NCBI GenBank assembly: GCA_023374045.1
Contig: CM041776.1
Location: 321,247,925-321,311,924 of the forward strand
From: Limonium bicolor
Lineage: Eukaryota > Streptophyta > Magnoliopsida > Caryophyllales > Plumbaginaceae
Reading direction: 5' to 3'
Length of the DNA: 64,000 bases
Notes under the pieces: generated by a model
Told to the model about the DNA's origin: nothing
Databases searched by the model: none
Seen by the model: the letters and a program-made list of their open reading frames with translations, nothing else
Part shown: piece after piece, positions 21,905-33,539 of the stretch
How positions within the stretch are numbered: position 1 is the stretch's first letter
How the letters are laid out: each line of letters opens with the position of its first letter
Position numbers and translations under genes: made by a program

Positions 21905-22410
21905 GTTTCTATAACCTTCACCACCCATGATGTTTGTTGAAATTATATCCCACATTCACATGGTTTGTCCTCAATATGAAATTTTCACCATTTTACATCC
22001 GGTACCTTCCGTCCAAATTGGTTTTCTCTAATTTTAGTTCAATGTAGAAATATTTAAACAGTGCCCGAAGTTGATGAAACTTTACATCCTTTAAAGTGTT
22101 ACTTTTTGGACTTGTGTCAAATCTCAAGTTTTGTAAACTCGTGTGACTTGTGTAACCCAATGAAAAACTTTCAGAGTAAACTATTTTATGATTTCCGGCA
22201 TAAGTTGGTTTTATCCAAAACTTGAGATTTAACATAAAGTAACACTTTGATATTATCTATGTAAAGTTTCATCAATATTTGAACATTTTTTAAATTAAAT
22301 GAAAATTTGAGAAAACCAATTTAAAAGGTAGGTGTCCGAGTAAAATGGTGGAAATATAATGAGAACCCACTTTTAAGTGTGATGTAAATTCTCCAAATAT
22401 GATGGGTTCC
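21905..22410. mobile_element. Foldback MITE
   Basis: The left half (ACCATTTTACATCCGGTACC, AATTGGTTTTCTCTAATTTT, GATGAAACTTTACAT, TCTCAAGTTTT) recurs inverted in the right half (22190-22400). It has no coding capacity. The layout is similar to the foldback element at 41578-42036, and it lies just upstream of the RBM18-like gene. Confidence 0.65.
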
Positions 22411-22449
22411 TTTTTTTAAACAACATCGGCATTTTAAACAGGTTGGGCC

Positions 22450-22616
22450 TTTGCCTCAAGCAGGCCGAGTTGGACCCACTAACCTGTTTACAAGCTGGTA
22501 ACTTTCGCCGCAGTCAATCTTGGAAAGACAAGTCTGCTTGCAAAATTTCCTCAAGTTCTGTTTGCCGGAGAAGGAAGGCGATCGCCGATCACCCCGTGGT
22601 TGGTCGAATCCGGATA
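22450..22616 (+). other. Possible first (untranslated) exon of the RBM18-like gene
   Basis: A short GC-richer block follows AT-rich MITE sequence and ends at a possible donor (GATAC then GTAAAT, 22617). It has no ATG-initiated frame leading into the protein. If it is the first exon, the next exon is 27012-27103 and the intron between them is about 4.4 kb. Transcript data would be needed to confirm it. Confidence 0.35.
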
Positions 22617-24202
22617 CGTAAATAAGCTTGTCTTCTCTAACAACTTCAAATCTTTTTTTATTTGCTAGGTTTTCTGTACGTTCTACTGTTATAGTACTGC
22701 TGCTCGGGTTATAATCTACTAAGTAGGGTTTCGTAAGCTTACTTGAGCAGTTGTTAATTTGTTATTTTTTGTAACTCTTCTGGCACTTATTAGAATTTTT
22801 TGAACCTTGTGTGAGCTGGAGCATGTTTGAAGAAACCCAGCAGTGTGGATTATCTTAATTCTGTGTACAAAACAAGGATAGATATGGATACATTGTAAAT
22901 GCCCGTGTCTTAATGAACCATACGATGGTACAAAGCATTGTCTTTTTTTATTGGGGGGGGGGGGGGGGGAATCGTGGTTGCGCTTCTGTCGCTGATAGCT
23001 TGACGTGCTGCGTGATTGATAATAAACGGGGTTTCATAAGTGTGCGTCTATGTTCGGTTCACGGCCTTGTGTTCTTGGTAGTGCTTTTGTCTCAGACGAG
23101 GGATTCAAGCAATATTTTTATTTATATGATCATCTGGACCTTTTGGTCTGCTATATATTTATTTCAGGCTTTGGTTATCTTTGATGTTTATCACTTTTTT
23201 GTTACCTTGTTGTCATATTAGAGGTACTCTACGTAAGATTTCATGTTGTATGGTTTCTAACTACGGATTTCTGGTGTACAACCCGTATTATTGATGAAAG
23301 AGTGGTTTTGAATCATCTTCATGATTATGATTGTCTACACTTCCAGTATCTGTAACATGTATTCTCGCTTTAGTTATCTTTAATGTGTATGTCTGGTTTT
23401 GCTTATTGTATTGCCATATGGTTCAGATCAGAGTTTTCCCATTGAAAACTTCAGGTCATATATACTATGAACTTTTAGGATAACCTTGTTCTGTGGGAGC
23501 GCTCTTCTGTAACTTCCTTCTAATCATATTTTGGTGATATCCCGCAATGATTTTAGCTGGGTGGAATTCATTTAGAAAAATTTCTGCTCACTGTACCTGT
23601 GTGTGGCCCATACAATATCGCTGCTAAAGTGATCTTTCAATATTGCTAATGGTATATGAGGTGCTCAAAGACTTTCACCGTGAAACTCTAATCAATGAGC
23701 AATCTTGCGACTTGATAGCTATTTCTCAAAATGCATGTACATGAATATAGTTGGAATCCCCTTTATGAAAGGGTTTTCTTACATGAGTTTCTGGCAACCA
23801 ATATCCAGAATCAGAATTAAAATACTTTGAGTCCTTTGAATATGCTCATTTCTGTGCAAACTCTGCTATCTTCATGCAGCTGAGTTTCTTTAACATGTCT
23901 GAAATCTGGAGTGGTAGTATGCATTAGGATTGCTTGTTGATTATGTTATCTGGGAACAAGTAATGCATGACTTCTCCTATTTATGATCACTTTACAGATT
24001 AAAGTAATTGTCATGTATTTTCTTTTTATATTATATAGTTACAGTAGTGGGTGAGTTTCATACCTAGATCCTTTGGTTTCGGGATATCTCTTGACCCCTT
24101 CTTTTACTGGCCAAGCCACGGGGGCTTCATAGTAATTGTCATGTACTACTATGTGTTAATTTGGTGCAGCTATCCCAAATGTATATAACTGAGCTGTTTT
24201 TC
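22617..24202 (+). other. Presumed first intron of the RBM18-like gene, 5' part
   Basis: T-rich, with no conserved frame. It contains a run of 17-18 G near 22952. The frame at 22913-23221 that crosses this run has no recognisable domain and is judged accidental. Confidence 0.4.
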
Positions 24203-26863
24203 TGATGAGACCGTGGGGTTGGGGCCTTTGGGCTAAAAGAAGTTTGGGTCATTAGACAAGTAAGGAATATTTAAGATAAGGGTAGAGTGGGAATTAGCTA
24301 GGGTTGCCCCTTATGCAAGGCTTGTGCCTCCTGCTGCTGCCTATTTAAGGAAAGTATGGACTAGGGTTGTGGGCATCGATGATTATATTCCTCTTTTAGC
24401 CACTCTAGTGGATAGGCGGGTTACCCGATTTAGGCAGAGCCTTGCTCTAATTTTGGCAGGAATAATTCCTGATTCTGTCTTTATTACCCCATCCATTCCT
24501 AAACTCTGCTTGTAAGCTGATGAGCTTTTGCTCTTTGTTTTTCCTAATATAAAGGTAGTATTGAAGGCTGAATTACTTGTTGTTTGAGTTACAAATATCT
24601 GGGTTGCATCATTTGGTATCAGTGCCTTGATTCTGTCTGTGGATAGTAATGGCACTAGGTCAGTGGGAGCTCAATGAAATGTTCCAAAATTGGAGAGAAA
24701 AGTGAGGGAGTTAGCCCAAGAATCACTAAGGAAGGTTAAGAAAACACCATTGTGTCTAGAAGACAGAGAAGGGAGGAGCCTAAAGAAGATAACTGCGGCA
24801 CTGTCTGCCGCCTCACTACAGACGGAGGACATGGTCGGGAGGATAAGGAACCTGGTGGGAGTGGAAGGAATTTATCCATCCTGGAATTGGAAATGGAACC
24901 GTTAATGACCAGAGTTGTTCGGGGTCTAAGGGAACGTAGAAGAAAGAAGAGAGGAAGGAAGAAGGCGAGACCAACCAGCACAAGGGTAGAGCACCATGTG
25001 AGGTATGCTCAACATTTTTTTCAGATAAGATAAGGGTAGAATTTGACAATAGACGTAGGCAGGGCAAGAGGGTGAAGAAAAAATGGAGGAAGGAAAAGAA
25101 AAGAAAAGAAAAAAGAAAAACAAAATAAGCTTGAGTACCAAGTCCGGCGGTCGTAAACCAAGGGTGGAGGTAGAAGAGGTTCTACACCATCCAATTTCCC
25201 TGCTACACACCAAAGGATATGCACCCTTAATTCCTGTGGCGGTGTGCTGTAGCACTAAGAAGGCAGCGAAGGTCAGGGTGGATAGAGAACGAAGGGAAAC
25301 ATTGGCCAGAAGGCGGGGCTCGAGAAGAAGAGCCATGAATTCACTTTCCACGCCTGAAACGGGACTTTTACCATCACTCAAAGGGGGAAACCGGAAGCGC
25401 GGCTCTAAAATTACTGAATGGATGCGGCCGGTCAAACCGTTTGTGTTGCCAAAGATTTAGTACCAGGGCAGCAATGGTGGACTCGACCAGATTAGAGACG
25501 ATCCAGTGGGCCTACACCAACATGAGAATATCTTCACCATTATGGCAGCAAAGGAGGAACGAGGATTGGTGGAAAAGGATTTTATCAATCGAACCAAAGG
25601 GGAGAACATCAAGAGCTCGGGAACGATGTAAGTGGGTCGACGGCTAGAGGTTGAAGACGGGCTGTGGAGGTGACGTGACGATAGTGTTAGGGGTAGCTTC
25701 CATTCAGGTAGAGACATGAGTATTAGGCCCAATCCTAAAATTAGCCATGGGCCGTCAATTAAAAGAGTGGGTACGAGCTGTGGGCAGAAAATATTGGATA
25801 TTAACTCCCCAGTGGACACGTTGGCACAGAAGGCAATATTAAAAAAGAAAATCTCTGAACACGTGGGGGACAGTAGAGTGTTATTAGTCAAGCACACAGA
25901 CTCTCAAGGTGGACAATTAATTTGGCCTAGTGCAATTTTGCCCATGGCTCCAGCTGAGGAGATTAGCGGCGGGGATTGTGAAATGGAGCACCACCGTTAT
26001 GAATTTTTCATTTTCACAGGAAGGGAGGCTGGATATCACCACATTTGGGGAGAAAGAGAGGCTACTAATCCATGATCCCTCCAGAAATGTCTACATCTGA
26101 AATCTTCAAACGTCTTCAGATCCAATGAGATCTCTTGGTACACCTCCTTGGGGACAAGGTGGCAGTCAAATGAGTGGGAGGTGATGAAGCAATACCATAA
26201 AAGGCGTCAAGGGCAGTTGGGAACTAGCTAAAGGGCGCAGAACAAGAAATGACCAAATGCTATGGCAGCAATCCTTGTTGCGGAACTTGAAGGAGAACCG
26301 CCAGGTGGAGGACATGAGCAGCGACATCCTACTACCAGCATAGACTCCTCTTGGCGAGCACCACCTTGGGGACAAGGTGGTTGTTAACGGGGGAGGAATG
26401 ATGAGATCGTGGGGTTGGGGCCTTTGGGCTAAAAGCAGTTTGGGTCATTAGACAAGTAAGGAGTTATTTAAGCTATGGTTAGAGTGGGAATTAGCTAGGG
26501 TTGCCCCTTATGCAAGGCATGTGCCTCCTGCTGCTGCCTATTTAAGGAAAGTATGGACTTGCTCATTTATATTCCTAGGATTACCATGATTCTTGAATAG
26601 ACTTGGTTGTGGGCATCGATGAATATATTCCTCATTTAGCCACTCTAGTGGATAGGCGGGTTACCCGATTTAGGCAGAGGCTTGCACTGATTTGGGCTGG
26701 AATAATTCCTGATTCTATCTTTATTCCCCTTCCGTCTCCTCTTCTATTCATTCTTAAACTCCGCTTGTAAGCTGATGAGCTTTTGCTCTTTGTTTTTCCT
26801 AATATAGAGGTAGTATTGAAGGCTGATTTACTTGTTTGAGTTACAAATATCTGGGTTTCATCA
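24203..26863 (+). mobile_element. Non-autonomous LTR retrotransposon in the RBM18-like 5' intron
   Basis: LTR 1 is 24203-24611, internal 24612-26398, LTR 2 26399-26863. The LTRs begin TGATGAGA and end CATCA. The primer site TGGTATCAGTGCC (24614-24626) is Met-tRNA-like. A polypurine tract AACGGGGGAGGAA (26386-26398) abuts LTR 2, and GACAAGGTGG just before it resembles the end of plant Ty3/gypsy pol genes. TTTTTC flanks both sides (24197-24202 and 26864-26869), and removing the element rejoins the intron cleanly. The internal region has only short basic frames and no gag or pol motifs. Same strand as the host gene. Confidence 0.85.
26399..26863 (+). repeat. 3' LTR with a ~46-bp insertion carrying an inverted copy of host-gene sequence
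   Basis: It matches LTR 1 except for extra sequence after TATGGACT (about 26559-26604). Positions 26578-26604 of this insert are the exact reverse complement of 27084-27110, which spans the RBM18-like start codon and splice donor: 27 of 27 bases. LTR 1 lacks it. Confidence 0.9.
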
Positions 26864-27011
26864 TTTTTCCATATGGTTTTCCTGCATGTGATTGCGTATA
26901 ATGATCTGCATTTTGCTTTGCTTCTGATCTATTTTCTTTATAAGATGTAAATGATTGCCACAATTGGGATGACTTTACAACTGGCATTTTTCTGATTTCT
27001 TTTACTTGCAG

Positions 27012-27103
27012 CCTAGCCAGACTGTAATGCTCTAAACGTGGCTGCTTTTATCTCATAGTTGAGACACTTTTTGTTTGGCATCGAAGTCTATTCAAGAATC
27101 ATG
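27012..27103 (+). other. 5'-UTR exon carrying the RBM18-like start codon
   Basis: Preceded by a pyrimidine tract and TTACTTGCAG (acceptor ending 27011). It ends with ATG at 27101-27103, directly before donor GTAATC. A minimal upstream frame (ATG CTC TAA, 27027-27035) lies in the leader. The coding sequence joins ATG to GAT at 27916. Confidence 0.65.
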
Positions 27104-28601
27104 GTAATCCCACTTTTACTTCCTATATCGTTCATTTCTATGTGAGGAGTTGTGTCTGTCTTTGTTGGTTTCCTGTCAAGAATTGTGGTTTAAATTTTTA
27201 ATATATTTTGAACAAATATGGTGTCATCTATTAATATTTCAGGGTTCTCTATAATGGTTCTATGATTTTTGCCACCAAAGCTAGTTGAAGATGAGGTTAC
27301 ATTCCTAGCAAAGCTGTACACGGTGTCCTTTTTTTTGTAATTACTTCCGCAAGAGTTGTCTAGCTTGATTATGTATCTGTAGGAGTATCAGTGTCTGGCT
27401 ATTAGATTGGATAGGTGTTTTAGATGGACCTGGACTGTTCGTCTACTTTAATTAGTCATGACACAAGTTTAATACCTTTCACTTGTAATTTAGTAACAGA
27501 CGTTCAATTCAAGTTACATCTTTATTATCTAGGACCCCAGCTTATTTGGTCCTCTACAAGGGGAAAAAAGGTTTCATGATGGGCTGTCCATGACTATCCA
27601 TGGAATATTGTCCTATTAAGTTCATTACCTATATAAGTGTACAGGATGAATTTATTTATTGATTTCCATACTTTCATTACCTAGTGTCTCCATTGATTAC
27701 CAAGTGTCTCCACTGATAGATCTGAGCAATACCCAATATGATGAGGCAGACTGAATAGCTCTGAGCTTTATGTAATATCTTGCAAGTGTTACCTGCTTGA
27801 GAATTGAAACTTTTGCCTTCGTTGTTGCACTACCCAATGCATTAATAATGCTCTGGTGTTGTAGCAGCGTGGCAATATCATTCTTGTTGAATGACAGTGT
27901 CCAACCCATGTGCAGGATCCCCATGGCTCAAATGATGAAAATTGTGAAAGGAGGCTATACATTGGTAATATTGATCATCGGATATCAGAGTAAGATTATT
28001 TCCTTGCTTTTAAATATCAATTTTAAGCCTTCCTTTTCATTCCTTCTACTTAACCTTATATTCTTCCTCTCTTCTGACCCGAAGGGCGACACTCATTAGG
28101 TTATTTTCCCAGTATGGAAAGATTGAATCTGAGGACTTTTTGTTGCATACACGAGGGCCAAAGCGAGGGGAGCCTCGTGGTTTTGCTTTCATCCAGTTCT
28201 GCACTAAGGAGGTAAGTCTTTTTTTCCCAGTATCCCAAGCATCATTTGTGTTGGCATTTATGCCCCTTTTCTGATCAAATTTCTTACTAGTTTCTTGACC
28301 GAAAGTGAGAATGCAGGAAGCAAGACTGGCCAGGGAGAAAATGCATGGGAGGTTAGCCTGTGGACGTCCTTTGGTTGTTAGACTTGCTAGTGAGAAATCT
28401 GAAAACAGCTTAGAGAACATGTCTGTCCGAGCCACTGGTGATAACAATAAGCAAGCCGGTTCTAGTGGCATTGGTAGTTCCTCTTCTAGGCATATGAATC
28501 GGAGTGCTAAGATTGCTGCTATAAAGCACAAACTTAGGACAATGGAGCCTGAGGAGAGTGATGGCTCAAAGAAACAGAAGCCAGGGAATGGCATCTCGTA
28601 G
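27101..28601 (+). CDS. RBM18-like RNA-binding protein (single RRM), four coding exons
   Basis: Exons read as 27101-27103, 27916-27989, 28085-28211 and 28317-28601, all with GT-AG introns and continuous phase, giving 162 residues. The N-terminus is short (MDPHGSNDENCERR). The RRM spans residues about 15-92, with RNP2 LYIGNI at 15-20 and RNP1 RGFAFIQF at about 58-65. Next come EKMHGRLACGRPLVVRLAS, a Ser/Gly-rich linker and the tail block SAKIAAIKHKLRTM. That tail after one RRM is the hallmark of the RBM18 family (human RBM18 has AKIKAIEAKLKMM at the same place). RBM18 proteins bind RNA and are little studied; a nuclear RNA-processing role is only presumed. Coding of just one codon by the first coding exon is unusual but gives a perfect phase. 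The gene appears intact despite the retrotransposon in its 5' intron. Confidence 0.82.
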
Positions 28602-29980
28602 AGGCTGATTTTATTACCTTGAAGTTTATACTCCCACAGTTACTAGATAAAGTTTCATCCATCAAGCCTTAATTATAGCCGTCTCCCCGTGGCAATTGCT
28701 TGCCATCAGCTGGTAGAAATGTTACTCATTTTGTCACCCAACCATAGGAGTTGCAATGGGTTCGCAACATATGATTCATCTCGGGGAAGTGCCTTCTAAA
28801 TTGTTTTTGTACCTGTGTAGCAATCTTGGTTTTAGCTTGTATCGATCTCTGAAATGTTGGCATATATATACATTCGTACTGGTTGGTTTAATTATGAATT
28901 TCAAAATATTCATCGAAAAAGGTGTCATGGGTCATCGCTACAGAAGAATGTCATCGCCAGTCTTTGTTGTGTGACTCATATGTCATCCGTAGATTTACTC
29001 TCGTGAAGACCTTTGCTTTTCTCGTTTTTTGTTTTCTTGTACATTATTTAGTTTCTTTTTTTGTTTTCTTGTACCATCCGAATACTGAAACAATTATTTG
29101 AGTTCATGTTGTTTGAATCGTGAAGAATGGACAATAGACTTTCTTGGATGAAGTTTTGTTTAATTTTGGTGTGATTAGAAGGGTTGGATTTGGGGTGTGT
29201 TTGTGACCTCCCATCTTTTGAATAACCGCATCTATTTCAGTATTAGTTTCACTGTTTCTCCTCTATTTGATTTAAAAACTATATTCAAAAGCTTTCTCCT
29301 CTACTTGATTCAAAAACTATATTCAAAAGCTGATCTAACAGATGATCACTGATTTCATGAACCTGAAAATTGGCTCGAGGGTGGGCCCAGATTTAAGAAG
29401 GAAAAAAAGACAGATAACGTAAATTGTCCCGTGGATCAATAGAGAGAAAGACTGGCTCCACACTCAGCCTTGAGTTAGACATCTGCACAAGAATAGATGA
29501 ATACTTCACACTAAGGGCTTGTTCTGAGTTTTCCCCATAAAGCTAGGTTTGGAATCTTTATCATAAAGCTTTGTGTGGTTAACCAATGTGAGGTTGACAA
29601 GTTTACTTTTTTATATATTTGATCAACACTTTAACCAATAAAGAGTTAACATGTGTCACATTAATCTCAAAGAATGGATTAATGTACTCATAGAACGTAG
29701 CCTAAATTGGTGAGACCGTGAGGGGGATGTGGGATGTTGTATCTCCTGAGGCATCGCAAGGTCAATAAAATATCTTACGTTGGCTATGAAAGTGTGTGAC
29801 AAATGGATACCAAGATTAAACTCTTGCCCCCACAAACAATAGCGATAAAAAGATAGACAACCTACACTTAACGCAAATTCGTGCATACGGCCGTTGAAAA
29901 CTATTGTGCGAACTGTTAATATGGTAGTTCCGTAGGTATTCGATTGAACTGTTTTATTGATTGAGCTGTCTTTTTACTGT
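28602..29980 (+). other. 3' UTR of the RBM18-like gene, then intergenic DNA
   Basis: No domain is visible on either strand. The first about 500 bp are T-rich and fit a 3' UTR. A short tandem duplication (TTTGATTTAAAAACTATATTCAAAAGC and a close copy) lies at about 29265-29333. Confidence 0.45.
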
Positions 29981-30337
29981 ACTAACTTTAAATAATTGTA
30001 ATTTTTAATATATAAGTCCAACATGAAAAAAATTATATTATTATTGATCTAAATTCAAGCTCTTCAAAACAAGACCAGTCATGGATATGTTTTCACAACT
30101 TTGAAAAAAAAAACCTATATTTACATGTGTATGATGATACACTAAAATAATAATATGATTCATTAATTTTTATATTATGATTGATTAAAATTGATATTAT
30201 CATTCATTAACTTAAAAGTGATGAATTAGATTACAAATTTCGAATCCGATAAAAATCATTATTGTTTCGTAGTGTATTATTATTATTATTATTGTATGGT
30301 ATATTTTAAACCTCATATGGTGAATCATGTATTTTTC

Positions 30338-31565
30338 TTTTTTTATCAAAAGGATAATATATTATTCAGCTAGAAGGATCACTTGAAAGATCCTGAAATA
30401 ACAACCGAGTACAGACAACCGGGGGATTGAATACCTCAGCACAACCCCTATTACACGAGAGAGCCATTTTAGCCATGGCATCAGCAACTAAGTTGGCCTC
30501 CCTCTTAATAACTACAATATTACAGGAATGAAAGTAACGAGATAACTCCTTACAAGCCTTAATAATACCCTCCAGAGGGTGATTATCAGGAAGACACTCA
30601 TTGATAAGAGAGACTGCAACAGAGGAATCAGATTCAACAATAATTTGCTGGAATTCCTTATTCTTAGCTATCGCCAATCCATCATAAATACCCCACAGCT
30701 CAGCCTGCAGGACATCCACTTCACCAAGCAGATGAGTGAATCCAAACAACCAGTGACCAGAATGATCGCGACCAACACCCCCAGCCGCGGCAGATCCATT
30801 AGGAGAGACAGCAGCATCAGAATTAATCTTCACAACATTAATGGGAGGGGAGCTCCAAGATCTAACTAATTCAGGTTGAAGGTTGCTGCCATTTAATCGG
30901 TCGACCAGATGAGGGAGAGTCAGAAAGCCCCTTATCTTACTGATCAATATTTGGATAGGAAGCTCATCAGCAGCAGGAATCTTATCATGAAATTTCCTGT
31001 TTCTCCAGAACCAGATTGTATGACAAGTGATAGCAAAAATCTGTTTCCAAGAAGCTAAACCAAAACAGGACAGCTTAATATTGCACTTCAAATTAGACTC
31101 AAACCATTCAAGGAGAGAACAATGGACATGATTTCCGAGAAACTGAAATAAGTTATGAAGATATTGCCAAACATTAAGACTGATCTTACAGGACTTTAGG
31201 ACATGCAAGGTATCCTCAGTCTCCCCGCAAGCAGCACATTTGTCATCCTGAGCAAGGCCACGTGAGCAGAGAAGCTCCATAGTTTTTAGGCCCCCAAAGC
31301 AGTAAACCAAAGAAAAGTTTTGATCCTCTCAGGAACTTTCAGCTTCCAAATAATATTCCAAAAGGAGCTCTTTACACCAGAAGCGGTACATAATTGATAA
31401 GCAGATGCAACAGTAAGAGAGCCCGATTTATCCTTGTACTAAATAATAGAATCAATCATATTATCATCAAAAATGGCTTTAGAGGCTAAAGTATTCAAAA
31501 ATGGGAAGTTTAATCCATTTAGATCCTTGGGCCCTTTCAAGGGTTACATCCAATCAATATTACAT
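30338..31565 (-). mobile_element. 5'-truncated LINE copy with perfect 17-bp target duplication
   Basis: TGAATCATGTATTTTTC occurs at 30321-30337 and 31566-31582, exactly bounding the insertion. The minus-strand 3' end is a short poly(A) (TTTTTTT at 30338-30344 on the plus strand). The copy is truncated at its 5' end, as is usual for target-primed insertion. It carries the C-terminal part of ORF2. Confidence 0.93.
30366..31545 (-). pseudogene. LINE ORF2 C-terminus: zf-RVT and RNase H domains
   Basis: A 314-codon open frame ends at a stop at 30366-30368. A frame-shifted upstream piece (about 31310-31540) reads WNIIWKLKVPERIKTFLWF, the usual start of the zf-RVT domain. In the long frame, CAACGETEDTLHVLKSC is the zinc-binding part. 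After a linker (AITCHTIWFWRNRKFHD) comes a plant-type RNase H: INSDAAV (first Asp), AELWGIYDGLAIA (Glu), VESDSSVAV (Asp) and EANLVADAMAKMA. All four catalytic positions can be seen. The reverse transcriptase and endonuclease are missing, so the copy cannot move by itself. It could be read as an RNase H-like gene by automated annotation, but the target duplication shows it is a transposon. Confidence 0.88.
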
Positions 31566-32249
31566 TGAATCATGTATTTTTCATACATACCAAATATTGT
31601 TTTGTGTTACATTATTGTTTAAACTTTTTTATTTTTATATGTTTACGATGATATGCTAAAATGAAGATATGATTCATTAATTTAGATATTATGATTCATT
31701 AAATTGATATTATGATTCATTAACTAATAAGTGGTGAATTAAATGACAAACTCCGGTACCGATAAAAACATTATTGGCTTTAGTGTATTATTATTGTATT
31801 GTAATGTATTTTAAACCTTATATGGTGAATCATGTATTTTTCTTACGTACCAAATATTGTTTTGTATTGTATTATTATTTAAAAAATTGTATTTTTATAT
31901 GTTACTGATGATACACTTAATTGATGTTATGATTTATTACATTTGATATTATGATTCATTGAAATTGGTATTATGATTCATTAACGAATAAGTGGTGAAT
32001 TAGATAACAAACTTCGGAACAAATATTGAATCATTATTGTTTTGTGGTGTATTTTAAACTGTACGTGGTGAATCATAAGTGTCGTTGAGATATGTTGATA
32101 TGTACATATAACTAAGATAAACTTTTAAACTTATCAAAATATATCCATGACTGGTCTTGTTATAAAGAGCTTGAATTTAGATGAATAATGATGCAATTTT
32201 TTTTTATTTTGGACTTATATTTTAAAAATTATGACTATTTAAAGTTAAT

Positions 32250-32900
32250 AGAAATATTACCCTATTATGCCACATAAACAACTCAATCAGCAAGCTGACT
32301 AGACTGCCACCTAGACAGCCGCAATATACTGGGAATAACCTTCCCGCACAATCTACCGTCTGTACATTTAAAACAATCCTGTCTTGTTTGTTGCCATCCT
32401 ATCAAATCAAAAGAGAAAAGGAAAAAAATGGTGATTGATTGAACTCAGAAGTTGACGGTGTTTGACAACATATTCATGGTTACTTGCAATTGATTTATCA
32501 CTCGCTATTACCTTCCAAAGTAATTTGAAATATTCAAATAACTAATACTACAAGCAAAAATCATTAGCCATCAAATTGTCAATCATCAATCACAAATTCC
32601 AATAAAATGGTTACAAGCAGGTTGGTCACTCGTAGCAACCTTGTGAAAAGTTAGAGTATCATCTATGACATATAAAAGGTATGACAATATTGACTGAAGA
32701 TGTCTGAGCTACATCTGAATGTAGCTAGATTGATACATTTGAGGAGTCAAATTAAAATAAAAAATATCATGAGTAGCTATCAGTGAATATAGCTAGGTAA
32801 TTTTATAATTAATAAAGTATAATGCGACAAAACAGAAAACAAAAGAACCAAAACAAACCGGTGAGTGCCCATTTCGGTTTTCTTTTTCCAATTTATTTAT
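32250..32900. other. Intergenic DNA
   Basis: AT-rich, with no reading frame, element end or repeat that I can support. Confidence 0.4.
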
Positions 32901-32901
32901 C

Positions 32902-33536
32902 TTTATCACAACAACAATTTTAAATTATTATAATTTTTAATATATAAGTCCAAAATGAAAAAAAATTATATCATTGTTCATCTAAATTCAAGCTCTTCAA
33001 AACAAGACCAGACATTGATATGTTTTGACAACTTTTTTTAAAAAAATTATTTTTACATATATACGATGATATTTTAATGTGAGGATGTATGTACATATTT
33101 TAATGTAAAAATGTACATGTTTTAATGTGACGATGTACATGTTCAAATGTGAGAATGTACATGTTTTTTAATGAATATGTGTACATGTTTGTATGGCCCT
33201 CTGTACGAGTTTTATCTCTTATATGTACAGGATTTAATCTAATGATGTACATATTTTAATGATTTGTACAGGTTTATGTGACCATATGTATGTTTTTAAT
33301 GCGATGATGTACATGTTCTTACGTGTGGATGTACATGTTTTAATGAACATTTGTACAGGTTTGTATGACCATCTGTACAAGTTTTTTTTACGTTTTGTGT
33401 ACTATACATGTAAACATAATTTTTTTTAAAAGTTGTCAAACATAACCATGACTGATCTTGTTATGAAGAGCTTGTATATTTTTTTTCATTGAACTTATAT
33501 ATTAAAAGTTACAATAATTTAAAATTTTTGTGATAA
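32902..33536. mobile_element. Second element of the same inverted-repeat family, with a TGTACATGTTTTAATG minisatellite core
   Basis: The ends share TATCACAA and ATTTTAAATTATT with about 100-bp arms containing ATCTAAATTCAAGCTCTT and ACAAGACCAG (left) and their inverse (33430-33500). The interior (33070-33400) is a degenerate repeat of about 21-24 bp built on GATGTACATGTTTTAATGTGA (TGTACA is a palindrome). The arms match 29983-32247 but the core does not. Confidence 0.7.
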
Positions 33537-33539
33537 AAA

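Larger units (their letters stand above)
29983..32247. mobile_element. Inverted-repeat element with internal ~290-bp tandem repeats, split by a LINE
   Basis: About 110-bp terminal inverted repeats begin TAACTTTAAATA on both ends and share ATATAAGTCCAA, ATCTAAATTCAAGCTCTT and ACAAGACCAGTCATGGATAT. Between them about 290-bp units repeat, each ending AAACCT(C/T)ATATGGTGAATCAT, near 30308, 31811 and, diverged, 32054. A LINE (30338-31565) interrupts the first unit. There is no transposase. A related element with the same ends lies at 32902-33536. Confidence 0.65.

Noticed and set aside
22913..23221. 102-codon frame across the poly-G run in the presumed intron
   Set aside because: It depends on a homopolymer G run, has no domain and lies in an intron-like T-rich context.
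24926..25435. 169-codon minus-strand frame in the intronic retrotransposon
   Set aside because: It is antisense to the element and rich in Phe, Leu and Ser from purine-rich DNA, with no domain.
28046..28594. 182-codon minus-strand frame
   Set aside because: It is the antisense shadow of the RBM18-like RRM exons.
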